A DNA stretch of 64,000 bases, taken from assembly GCA_903858015.1 (NCBI GenBank), contig CAIOGZ010000036.1, positions 1 through 64,000 on the forward strand, in the 5' to 3' direction. Positions 46,062 to 53,756 of the stretch are shown piece after piece; positions within the stretch are counted from its first letter, which is position 1; the number at the start of each line of letters is the position of its first letter. This DNA comes from an uncultured cyanobacterium (GTDB lineage Bacteria > Cyanobacteriota > Cyanobacteriia > PCC-6307 > Cyanobiaceae). A model generated the notes under the pieces. That model had not been told where the DNA came from and ran no database searches. It was given only the letters and a program-made list of their open reading frames with translations. The position numbers and the translations under genes are program-made.

Positions 46062-47225
46062 TCACGAGACCAATACTGGGGAGTCAGCTTGTTTTTGCTC
46101 GGAGCGGAAGCGATTCATGGCCGATTCAATTACAACGTGCATGTCCATATATTTGTACTCTGAAAGCCGGCCTCCGAAGATGTGGCTGGGCAGCTGGGCG
46201 GCTCGATCCCTATAACGGGCATAGGTATTTTGATTTTGCTCGCTATTAACTGGATAGTAGGGGATGCGGTCGCTATCGCAGTCCTGGGGGTATTCGTGGG
46301 TAACTACCGTGTAGTCGGATTGACTGTTTTCGAAGTGCTTGTGCTCAATCGTACGGGTGTGGGGCACGGAGTTGTCGCAATAGTTGATCACCGCATTGCC
46401 CTGGTGATTGGGATAGTCAAACAGGGCGTGCTCAAAGCGCAAGGATCGGTATTCAAGGCGACCATCATCGTGACCAAAGAACTCATCAATGCAACCGGTA
46501 TAAACCGTTTTGCCAGCCAGGGAATCAAAGTAATTTCGCTGCTCGAGATAATCCGTATTCAGCCTAACTTCAATGCCTTCCAGCATGCGACTGAACAGCT
46601 GCGTGTAGCCACCAATGGGTATCCCCTGGTAGCGGTCGTTGAAATAGTTGTTATTGAAGGTGAAGCGAAGAGGTAGGCGCTTGATGATGAAAGCCGGCAG
46701 TTCCCTGGGGTGGCGACCCCACTGTTTTTGAGTGTAGTCTCTAATCAAAGTGGTATAGATATCGGTGCCAACAAGTGAAAGGGCCTGCTCTTCAAGGTTG
46801 GCTGGTTCGCCTCGGAAGCGTTGCGATTCAATCCTTTCGCGGGCTTGATCGGGGGTATGGACTTGCCAGAGCTCGTAAAATGTATTCATATTGAAGGGCA
46901 GCGAATAGAGACGGTCGCCGGAAAAGGCCTTGGGCGAATTGACATAGTTATTGAAGTCGGCGAAGCGATGCACGAAGTCCCAGACGACTTTATTGCTGGT
47001 ATGAAAAATATGGGCTCCGTAACTATGAACGTTGATGCCATGCCTGTTCTCAGTATGGCAGTTGCCGCCAATGTGCGGACGTTTATCAATGATCAGGCAG
47101 CGAAAACCCGCATCGGTGGCTAGCCTGGCAAAGCTGGCGCCATACAGACCACAGCCCACAATCAAATAATCGTAGGCCTGAGCGGCGTCGGCATGGCCAT
47201 CACCGCGATCGCGCTGGGAATCCAC
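46062..47225 (-). CDS. glf: UDP-galactopyranose mutase
   Basis: A 387-residue flavoprotein. YLIVGCGLYGASFARLATDAG is the FAD dinucleotide loop, RPHIGGNCHTENRHGINVHSYG and AHIFHTSN are the characteristic early region, and conserved Arg residues occur in the C-terminal half. It converts UDP-galactopyranose to UDP-galactofuranose, so galactofuranose is likely in a cell-surface glycan. It is distant from the main cluster but next to another likely surface-glycan gene at 47738. It is divergent from that gene. Confidence 0.93.
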   Translation of the reverse strand: MDSQRDRGDGHADAAQAYDYLIVGCGLYGASFARLATDAGFRCLIIDKRPHIGGNCHTENRHGINVHSYGAHIFHTSNKVVWDFVHRFADFNNYVNSPKAFSGDRLYSLPFNMNTFYELWQVHTPDQARERIESQRFRGEPANLEEQALSLVGTDIYTTLIRDYTQKQWGRHPRELPAFIIKRLPLRFTFNNNYFNDRYQGIPIGGYTQLFSRMLEGIEVRLNTDYLEQRNYFDSLAGKTVYTGCIDEFFGHDDGRLEYRSLRFEHALFDYPNHQGNAVINYCDNSVPHTRTIEHKHFENSQSDYTVVTHEYPQDCDSDRIPYYPVNSEQNQNTYARYRDRAAQLPSHIFGGRLSEYKYMDMHVVIESAMNRFRSEQKQADSPVLVS

Positions 47226-47737
47226 AGGGTTCGAGCGATCGCCTTGGAATGAAAGCTAACATGCAAAACCCTTAGCCTGGGCTGGGCTGGCTGGCTGGCT
47301 GGACTGGCTGGCTGGACTGGCTGGCAAGCTCCCTGGCTTCGGCTTGGGGCTTGCACCGGGGCGCCGAGCTGGGCTTGTTGCTCGCTGCTGCCCCCCTGGC
47401 GGCGGCTGCGCTGCGGATTTGGTCGTTGGCCTTGGCTGGGGCAGGGCCCAACTCTGGTCGTGGCTTTTGTGATGGACCGGTGTCACGGGCCAGGAGCGCG
47501 CCGCCGCCTTGGGGGCCAGGGTTGGGTCAGCACCAATCATGACTGCTAAGATCGAATCATGACTTGCCTGGCCAACCAGATTGGCATCGAATATAATTTG
47601 GCTGCGAACTCAAAGCAGGCCAGCTTGCTTGCTGACTGGCATCGTGATTCACGCAATTCAGCTTTGCCCATCCAGGTTGCCCGTGAATTCCTGTCGCTGG
47701 GCGCCCGATCAGATCGCGACAATTAATCTTTACTGAG
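47226..47737. other. 512-base intergenic region with short repeats between divergent genes
   Basis: No convincing gene is present. Tandem GGCTGGCT(GGA) units run from about 47279 to 47330. The G-T-C-A-rich part at 47440-47520 has no recognised structure. AATCATGACT occurs twice (47536 and 47554). A TATAAT at 47592-47597 is a candidate -10 for the gene at 47738, but its best -35 (TTGCCT at 47564) is 22 bases away, longer than usual. An open frame on the minus strand here (47256-47540) is Pro/Ser-rich and looks like noise. Confidence 0.4.
47279..47330 (+). repeat. GGCTGGCTGGA short tandem repeats
   Basis: GGCTGGCTGGCTGGACTGGC and close variants run for about 50 bases (units of four bases with an inserted A). 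It lies in the intergenic region upstream of glf, so its length could affect glf transcription. Confidence 0.75.
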
Positions 47738-48793
47738 ATGGGCAAACCGCTTTGTCAAATTGTTTCGAGTGATTATCTTGACAAGGATGTATACCTTAAT
47801 ATCCGCTGCTTTTACCTTGCCGCTGGCTATCGCTTGATCCCAGCTTCTCGCCCCAACCCTGAAGCTGATCTGCTTGTTGTTTTGCGCGGCGACAACGGCT
47901 CGGAACAGCGTGATTTTCGAGGTGAAATTCATATTTATGACTACGTAAAAGAGTACCTCGTCGATTGGCAGAACCGCTATCCCGTTGCCTCCCGCCTTGT
48001 GGTGGTGTCGCTGGCGGCATCCTCGCTTCAGCCTGCGGTTGCTACCGCTGGCGCCTACGGGAAGCCAGCGATCACGGCGGTGGATGCCTATTTGCCGGTG
48101 ATTCCTGCCCTATGGAGCTCGGCCTGGAGAAGCAAGCAGCGCAAGCCTTTGCATGTCTCCAACTTTAAGCGGATGGGAGACGATGCTTATCAGCAGGATC
48201 TGCTGGCCCTGATTCGCTCTGGAGCGGTGCAAGCTTTTGGTTCCAAGTGGGATCTGGTTGGAGTACGTACCCATCCACTAAGTTATCTGCAGGCTAATCG
48301 GGTACTGGCCGCAGCGGCCAGCTGTTTTGGTCTGATGTGGCCCTACCAACGGGGGCGAACCCTCTCGGGTCGGATGTGGCAGGCACCCCTGAATGGCTGC
48401 TTTGTCCTCACCGAAACCGGCACTGACATTCTTGGTTGTCCTGGGGTGATCGAGCGCCAGGCCTTTGATGCCAGCTCAGCTTCGCTTGCCTTTTCGGATC
48501 AGCGCTGCCGCCAACTGGCGATCGAAGCGGCGGCTTTCTGGGAGGCCCACACCCGGGGCTTGGCCGCTTTGTTGGGGATCGATCCGGCCTTGCCCCTCGC
48601 GGGGGCAGCCATCCGCCGCCAGCGCTGGCTGCTGCTGGGGTGGGATCTGGAGTTCCGCCGTCAGCGCCTTTGGGGTGGGCTGCTGGATCGCTTCGATCCG
48701 CCGATCATGGCGGTTCGGCGCAGGCTGGCCCGCCTGGCCCGCAGACTTGGTCTGCGCTCCAGTGCCAGCAACGATCGCCCTGGCAGCCATTGA
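47738..48793 (+). CDS. Conserved-looking hypothetical, possibly GT-B-like glycosyltransferase
   Basis: A 351-residue protein I do not recognise with certainty. It has no signal peptide or membrane helix. ADLLVVLRGDNGSEQRDF and IHIYDYVKEYLVDWQNRYPV in the first 90 residues look like a nucleotide-binding fold. SKWDLVGVRTHPLSYLQANR and CFGLMWPYQRGRTLSGRMWQ (about 170-225) resemble the donor half of spore-maturation-type (CgeB-like) glycosyltransferases. The position next to glf suggests a job with galactofuranose, perhaps as the transferase. It is followed by a convergent 2Fe-2S protein gene. Confidence 0.5.
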   Translation: MGKPLCQIVSSDYLDKDVYLNIRCFYLAAGYRLIPASRPNPEADLLVVLRGDNGSEQRDFRGEIHIYDYVKEYLVDWQNRYPVASRLVVVSLAASSLQPAVATAGAYGKPAITAVDAYLPVIPALWSSAWRSKQRKPLHVSNFKRMGDDAYQQDLLALIRSGAVQAFGSKWDLVGVRTHPLSYLQANRVLAAAASCFGLMWPYQRGRTLSGRMWQAPLNGCFVLTETGTDILGCPGVIERQAFDASSASLAFSDQRCRQLAIEAAAFWEAHTRGLAALLGIDPALPLAGAAIRRQRWLLLGWDLEFRRQRLWGGLLDRFDPPIMAVRRRLARLARRLGLRSSASNDRPGSH

Positions 48794-48829
48794 GCAACTG
48801 GGGATGTTCGTTGGGCTGACTACTTGCGC

Positions 48830-49075
48830 TTACCAATAGGGATCGCTGCTGAGGCTCACCTGCAGGGGCCGGTTGCCCGTGGCAGGAATGCTGCTGATGC
48901 AAGCACGGATCACGTTGCCGTTGACTTCGATCTCGCAGGCGCCACAACTGCCCTGGCGGCAGGCCGTTGGGATCAACTGCTGGCCGCGGCGGGCCGCCTC
49001 CAGCCACGACTCGCCCGGGTTGGCGTCGCTGCGGCTGCCATCGGGCCAATGGATGGCGATGCTGGCATCAGCCAT
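48830..49075 (-). CDS. Small 2Fe-2S ferredoxin-like protein
   Basis: An 81-residue protein starting [34 protein letters not shown] followed by RAC gives Cys-x4-Cys-x2-Cys-x11-Cys, the 2Fe-2S spacing of xanthine-dehydrogenase-type small subunits rather than of photosynthetic ferredoxin, where the last Cys is much further on. It would carry single electrons. ATG 49075 is chosen as it leaves just an eight-base overlap with cobQ; no evidence supports a longer protein. It may be co-transcribed with cobQ. Confidence 0.8.
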   Translation of the reverse strand: MADASIAIHWPDGSRSDANPGESWLEAARRGQQLIPTACRQGSCGACEIEVNGNVIRACISSIPATGNRPLQVSLSSDPYW

Positions 49076-50621
49076 CGGCTTGGAGCAGGGGATCCAGGTT
49101 GACGTGCTGTTCGAAGGCATCGGCCAGCCGATCGAGCAGTTTGGCCCGCTGGCTGCCGTGGTTCTGCTGGCGTTCCGATAGGGGGGGCAGTCCCCGCCGG
49201 TGCCGCAGTTGGTTGAGCCAGCGGCGCCGCCAGCCGCCGTGTTCAAAGACGGCGTGCAGATAGGTTCCCGCCACGGTTCCGCCCTGGTCGGTAGCTTGCC
49301 ACCAACCCAGATCAGCTGCAGCACTCAGCCGCGCCGCCTCAGCTGACGGCCCATCTCCCAACCATTCGCTGCGGCCATGGTGCAGTTCGAAGCCTTCGAC
49401 CGTGATGGCCTCTCCAGGCGGCCATTGCATGCCGACCTGCCTCTGGGCCAGCCGTTTGCTGCGGTCGTAGATGGTCCGCAACGGCAGCAGGTCGAGGCCT
49501 GCGGCGGCGGCGCCAAGGCTGGGATCCTCTCCCCCCCCCTGGCTGCCCTCCAGGCCCAAGGGATCGAGCAGCTCGCGGCCCAGCATCTGCAGGCCGCCAC
49601 AGATGCCAAACACACTGCCGCCGCTGGCCACATAGCTACTCAGTTGCTGGTCTAGCCCCACCTGGCGCAGGCAGGCCAGATCCCGCAGTGTCTGCTTGCT
49701 ACCAGGCAGCACCACGGCATCGGGTTGGCCGAGCGGATCGCCCGGTTTGATCCAGCGCAGCCGCACACTGGCCTCGGCTTCGAGGGGATCGAGATCGGAG
49801 AAGTTGCTCAGCGAGGGCAGGCGCAACACGGCAATGCTGAGGTCGGCAGGGCCCTGGCGGGGCTTGCGCTCCAGCAGATCGAGCGAATCCTCCGCTGGGA
49901 AGAGCTCCTCCAGCCAGGGCATCACCCCGAGCACCGGAATGCCCGTTTCCCGTTCCAGCCAGCGACGGCCGTCCTCGAACAATTCGGATCGTCCCCGGAA
50001 GCGGTTGATCAAAATCCCCCGGATCAGGGGCCTCTCCACCGGCCTCAGCAGGGCCAGGGTTCCGACCAGCTGGGCAAACACACCGCCCCGTTCAATGTCG
50101 GCCACCAACAGACAGCGGGCGCGCAGGTATTGGGCCAGGCGCAGGTTGGTGAGATCGCGGGGCTGCAGATTCACTTCCACCGGGCTGCCGGCGCCCTCCA
50201 GCACCAGCCGCCCGCCCGGATGGCAAGCCTGGAGTTGGGCCAGCCCGGTGCGGATCGCGGCCCAACCGGGACGGAACCAGTCGCGGTAGTAGAACTCCGC
50301 CTGGGCGATCCCCACCGAGCGCCCCAGGTGGATCACTTCGCTGCTGCTGTTCCCCTGGGGTTTGAGCAGCACCGGGTTCATGGCGGCGATCGGCTCGAGC
50401 TCCGCCGCCCAGGCCTGCATGGCCTGGGAGTAGGCCATTTCCCCACCCTGCGCATCCACCCAGGCGTTGAGGCTCATGTTCTGCCCCTTGAACGGCAAGG
50501 GCTGTTCGCCGCGTCGCTTCAGCACCCGGCAGAGGGCTGCGCTCATCAGGGATTTGCCCGCTCCACTACTGGTGCCAAGCACCATCAGCGGGGTGGGCGA
50601 GCTGGGGGCCGGTGGGCTCAA
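49068..50621 (-). CDS. cobQ: Cobyric acid synthase
   Basis: A 517-residue amidotransferase of the CobQ/CbiP type. [21 protein letters not shown] is the ATP-binding loop at the N-terminus, [20 protein letters not shown] is CobQ-specific, and [14 protein letters not shown] holds the glutaminase Cys of the C-terminal class I domain. It amidates four carboxylates of adenosylcobyrinic acid a,c-diamide in B12 synthesis. The frame is intact. Neighbour at 50632 is 10 bases upstream in the same direction. Confidence 0.94.
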   Translation of the reverse strand: MSPPAPSSPTPLMVLGTSSGAGKSLMSAALCRVLKRRGEQPLPFKGQNMSLNAWVDAQGGEMAYSQAMQAWAAELEPIAAMNPVLLKPQGNSSSEVIHLGRSVGIAQAEFYYRDWFRPGWAAIRTGLAQLQACHPGGRLVLEGAGSPVEVNLQPRDLTNLRLAQYLRARCLLVADIERGGVFAQLVGTLALLRPVERPLIRGILINRFRGRSELFEDGRRWLERETGIPVLGVMPWLEELFPAEDSLDLLERKPRQGPADLSIAVLRLPSLSNFSDLDPLEAEASVRLRWIKPGDPLGQPDAVVLPGSKQTLRDLACLRQVGLDQQLSSYVASGGSVFGICGGLQMLGRELLDPLGLEGSQGGGEDPSLGAAAAGLDLLPLRTIYDRSKRLAQRQVGMQWPPGEAITVEGFELHHGRSEWLGDGPSAEAARLSAAADLGWWQATDQGGTVAGTYLHAVFEHGGWRRRWLNQLRHRRGLPPLSERQQNHGSQRAKLLDRLADAFEQHVNLDPLLQADG

Positions 50622-50631
50622 GGGGCGGGGC

Positions 50632-51039
50632 TCAGAACCGGGGCCGGTGGCGCCGGAAGTTCTCCTGGATCCTCTCGCGTAGGCCCGCCCGGGGGATCTC
50701 CCCCGGCCAGCGATCGAGCACCTGCCGCCCTAGGGGGGTGAGCCGCACCCGTTCGGTGAGACCCTGGCCATCCACCTCCCGGCGCAGCACCCCGAGCCGG
50801 ATCAGCCAGTTGAAATGGGCTTCGGCCCGCTCCACACCAAAGGGGGCAAACACCAGGGTGGGCCAGTCCTGGCGGCGGCAGAGCTCATTGCTGCTGATCG
50901 GTTGGTGTTTGAGCTCCTCAAAGAAGGCGCGGCGAAACGGCAGGCAGCGCAGCGATAGGCAGGCACGCTCTAGGGCGATGGCGTCATCGCTTGCGGGGTG
51001 GATCGACACAGTTTCGGCTTCGATGGACTGAAAATTCAA
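50632..51039 (-). CDS. Conserved cyanobacterial protein, Npun_F0494-like
   Basis: A 135-residue soluble protein. [20 protein letters not shown] and [20 protein letters not shown] are recalled from a conserved cyanobacterial family named after Npun_F0494. The predicted winged-helix-like middle ([10 protein letters not shown] then [14 protein letters not shown]) suggests DNA or protein binding, but no function is known to me. It precedes cobQ on the same strand. Confidence 0.6.
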   Translation of the reverse strand: MNFQSIEAETVSIHPASDDAIALERACLSLRCLPFRRAFFEELKHQPISSNELCRRQDWPTLVFAPFGVERAEAHFNWLIRLGVLRREVDGQGLTERVRLTPLGRQVLDRWPGEIPRAGLRERIQENFRRHRPRF

Positions 51040-51064
51040 TTGAGCAGAAGATTCAGCAGAAGAA

Positions 51065-51610
51065 TCAGGAGGAGAAAAGATGATCGAGCAGATCCTGCTT
51101 CGTTTCCCCGGTGGATCGGGGGCTGGCGCTCGGAGCCAGCCAAGCCCCCCCCAGAGCTTCGCTGCGGCCGCTGCGCTGCCTGGAGACGGCGAGCATCAGG
51201 CCGGCCCAGCGAAACTGCACCTCGTTGGCCCGCTCCGCCACCAGCACCGGCCAGCGGCCGCTGGCATCGTTGAGCACGAGCAGCGTGCCCCGCCGCTGGA
51301 AGCGATATAGCTTGCCCCCGCCCAGTTGGACGAGGTAATCACCGCCGGAGCCTGCGTTTTGCCGAGAGAGCCGGCAGCTGCCGCTGAAGATCGGTTGGCT
51401 GCGCTCGACCAACTGGCAAGGGCGCTCGCCATTCGTGGACGGGGGTGGCAGTTGGGCCAGCCCAGCCAAGCCAAGGCCGCCTAGGCCAAGGACCCCGAGG
51501 CCTAGCAGCCCTAGGCGCAAGATTCCCCGGCGCCGCCAACTCAGCGGCCAGCATTGCCAGCCGCGGCGAAGCCGCCGCTGAACTGGTTGCAGCTGGTGGG
51601 CCATCGGCAT
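51065..51610 (-). CDS. Hypothetical membrane-anchored protein
   Basis: A 181-residue protein of unknown function. Residues 4-28 are basic, followed by a hydrophobic Leu/Gly segment (about 30-54) that would be a membrane anchor. The rest has LVQLGGGKLYRFQRRGTLLV and WPVLVAERANEVQFRWAG, a beta-rich stretch without known motifs. A second ATG at 51601 would be close to the first. It sits between the Npun_F0494-like gene and maf. Confidence 0.6.
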   Translation of the reverse strand: MPMAHQLQPVQRRLRRGWQCWPLSWRRRGILRLGLLGLGVLGLGGLGLAGLAQLPPPSTNGERPCQLVERSQPIFSGSCRLSRQNAGSGGDYLVQLGGGKLYRFQRRGTLLVLNDASGRWPVLVAERANEVQFRWAGLMLAVSRQRSGRSEALGGAWLAPSASPRSTGETKQDLLDHLFSS

Positions 51611-51695
51611 CGGGCTGTCGCTGGTTGGAAGCTAGCGACTCCCGGGGCAGCGCCCCGTTGTGGCAAGTTGCCTGCATCGTTGTTGGCCTGGCGCC

Positions 51696-52310
51696 ATGCT
51701 TCTGCTGGCTTCGGCCTCTGCGGCCCGTCGCCGTCTGCTCAGCCAGGCGGGGATCCCCCACCGGGTCAGGGTTAGTGGCTTCGATGAGAGCGCTCTGGTC
51801 GACCCCGATCCGATCCGCCAGGTGGCACTGCTGGCCCAGGCCAAGGCCCTGGCGGTGGCGGCGGCGGCCGGCCCTGACCTGCTGGGGGCCGACGGCACCC
51901 CCTGCCAGGCCCTGGTGGCCTGCGATTCACTGTTGAGCTTCGAAGGCGAGCTGTTTGGCAAACCGCGGGACGCCGCGGAAGCCACGGCCCGTTGGCAGCG
52001 CATGGGCGGTCGGTGGGCGGACCTGCATACGGGCCATTGCTTGCTGCTGGCAGGCGAGCCGCCCCATGGTCCAAGCGAAGCTTCGAGCCGGCTTGAAACC
52101 GTCACCACCAGGGTTCTGTTCGCAGCGCTTGATCAGGAAGCCATCGCGCGCTATGTCGCCAGCGGTGAACCGCTTGCCTGTGCCGGTGGATTTGCCCTTG
52201 AGGGCCGGGGCAGCTTGCTGGTGGAAAGGCTGGAAGGCTGTTATACCAACGTGATTGGGCTGAGCATGCCCTGGCTGCGGCGATCGTTGCCTGGGATGGG
52301 GCTGATCTAG
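51696..52310 (+). CDS. maf: Maf-like nucleoside triphosphate pyrophosphatase
   Basis: A 204-residue Maf/HAM1-like house-cleaning enzyme. [19 protein letters not shown] with GFDESAL is the substrate-binding region, [18 protein letters not shown] the catalytic Asp region, and ETVTTRVLF and [17 protein letters not shown] the conserved last part. It hydrolyses non-canonical nucleotides to monophosphates. ATG 51696 gives the typical MLLLASAS start; a GTG at 51660 would add 12 residues. It converges with argJ with a hairpin between. Confidence 0.9.
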   Translation: MLLLASASAARRRLLSQAGIPHRVRVSGFDESALVDPDPIRQVALLAQAKALAVAAAAGPDLLGADGTPCQALVACDSLLSFEGELFGKPRDAAEATARWQRMGGRWADLHTGHCLLLAGEPPHGPSEASSRLETVTTRVLFAALDQEAIARYVASGEPLACAGGFALEGRGSLLVERLEGCYTNVIGLSMPWLRRSLPGMGLI

Positions 52311-52356
52311 GGAGCCGTGGGCAGGGGGCTTGACTCCTTGGTGCCCCGATCGGGAG

Positions 52357-52373
52357 CTTGGCGTAGCGCCAAG
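52357..52373. terminator. Hairpin between convergent maf and argJ
   Basis: CTTGGCG-TAG-CGCCAAG is a perfect seven-base stem with a three-base loop, located between the convergent stops at 52310 and 52383. It has no U-run in either direction, so it is a possible bidirectional terminator or pause hairpin only. Confidence 0.4.
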
Positions 52374-52382
52374 GATCTACCC

Positions 52383-53675
52383 CTAGGTTGTGTAATCGGC
52401 GTTGATGCGCACGTATTGATCGGAAAGATCGCAGCCCCAGGCCAGCGCCGTGCCGGGGCCAGCGCCCACCACGAGGCGGATCGCCACGGTGTCGCCGCTG
52501 GCGGGATCGCTGCCCAGGTAGGTGCCGGCGGCCCGATCCCGCATGTAGTGGCTGGCGGCTAGGCGATCAAAGGCCAGCGGCTGGCCGGCGGCCATCAGCT
52601 GGTGCTGCCCCAGCCAGAGGGCCACGGCCTGCGGATCGAAGGGCACCCCGGCCCGGCCGGCGGCGGCCACGATCCGGCCCCAATTGGGGTCGCGGCCGTG
52701 GATGGCGCATTTCACCAGCGACGAGCCGCAGATGGTGCGGGCGATGGCGCGGGCGCCAGCCTCATCGACGGCGCCTTCCACCTGCACGGCGATCAGACAG
52801 GTGGCACCTTCACCATCGCGGGCGATGGCGCGGGCCAGGTGTTGGGCCACCGCCGTCAAGCCGGCCTCCAGGGCTGCGACGTGCTCGGGGTCTAGGGGCT
52901 CCCCGGCTGCAAAGGCCAGGAACGTGTCGTTGGTGCTGGTGTCACCGTCCACGGTGATCGCATTGAAGGAGCGCTCCACCACCCGCCGCAGCATCGCCTG
53001 CCACTGCTCCGCTGGCACGCCGGCATCGCAGCTGAGGTAGCCCAACATCGTGGCCATCGTGGGGTGGATCATCCCCGACCCCTTGGCCATGCCGCCGATC
53101 CGCACCCGGCGGCCGCCCAAGTTGGCCTCCAGGGCGATTTGCTTTTCCACCAGATCGGTGGTCAGGATCGCCCGGGCCGCCGCCGCGCCGCCATCGCGGG
53201 CCAGGGCCGCCACCAGGGGATCGAGGCCCGCCACCAGGGTGTCGATCGGAATCGGCACGCCAATCACGCCGGTGGAGCAGATCAGCACCTGCTCGGCCGC
53301 CAAACCCAGCCGCTCGGCCAGGGCGGCGGTGGCCGTGAGGCTGTCGGCCAGGCCCCGCTCGCCGGTGCAGGCATTGGCCTGGCCCGAATTGGTGAGCACC
53401 GCCCGGGCCAGGCCGCCACTGGCCGCCAGCCGCTCGGCGCAGAGATCCACGCAGGCGGCCCGCACCAGGGAGGTGGTGAAGCTGCCGGCGCAGACCGCCC
53501 CCTCGGGGGCCAGCAGCAGGGAGAGGTCGGGCTTGCCGGAAGCTTTGAGCCCCGCCGTGATCCCCGCCGCCAAAAAACCCTGCGGGGCGGTGAGGCCGCC
53601 GGCGATCGGCTGCCAAGGGCCTGGGGCGGAGGCGGGAGCAACCACGGCGAAGCGGGCAAAGCGGGCTGGGGCCAT
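52383..53675 (-). CDS. argJ: Glutamate N-acetyltransferase/N-acetylglutamate synthase
   Basis: A 430-residue ArgJ. LTAPQGFLAAGITAGLK begins the alpha half, ARAVLTNSGQANACTGERG and LICSTGVIGVPIPIDTL follow. KGSGMIHPTMATMLGYL contains the Ala-Thr autoprocessing site whose Thr becomes the nucleophile. TICGSSLVKCAIHGRDPNWGR near the C-terminus is ArgJ-specific. It performs steps 1 and 5 of cyclic arginine synthesis. ATG 53675 is the family-like start; the open frame continuing upstream on this strand is antisense to the next gene and is not coding. It is divergent from mpaB-coaE. Confidence 0.94.
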   Translation of the reverse strand: MAPARFARFAVVAPASAPGPWQPIAGGLTAPQGFLAAGITAGLKASGKPDLSLLLAPEGAVCAGSFTTSLVRAACVDLCAERLAASGGLARAVLTNSGQANACTGERGLADSLTATAALAERLGLAAEQVLICSTGVIGVPIPIDTLVAGLDPLVAALARDGGAAAARAILTTDLVEKQIALEANLGGRRVRIGGMAKGSGMIHPTMATMLGYLSCDAGVPAEQWQAMLRRVVERSFNAITVDGDTSTNDTFLAFAAGEPLDPEHVAALEAGLTAVAQHLARAIARDGEGATCLIAVQVEGAVDEAGARAIARTICGSSLVKCAIHGRDPNWGRIVAAAGRAGVPFDPQAVALWLGQHQLMAAGQPLAFDRLAASHYMRDRAAGTYLGSDPASGDTVAIRLVVGAGPGTALAWGCDLSDQYVRINADYTT

Positions 53676-53756
53676 CCTCCCGTGCGCCGGGCTGGCCCGC
53701 TGCCACCGCCTGCCGGGCTGAACCAGACTGGCGCCAACGCAAGGGGGGAGTGCTCG

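Noticed and set aside
47256-47540. 94-codon open frame in the glf intergenic region
   Set aside because: Pro/Ser repeats from tandem DNA repeats, no start signal and no known domain.
53064-53756. Upstream extension of mpaB-coaE on the plus strand
   Set aside because: It is antisense to argJ and composition-driven. GTG 53757 has a strong ribosome site.
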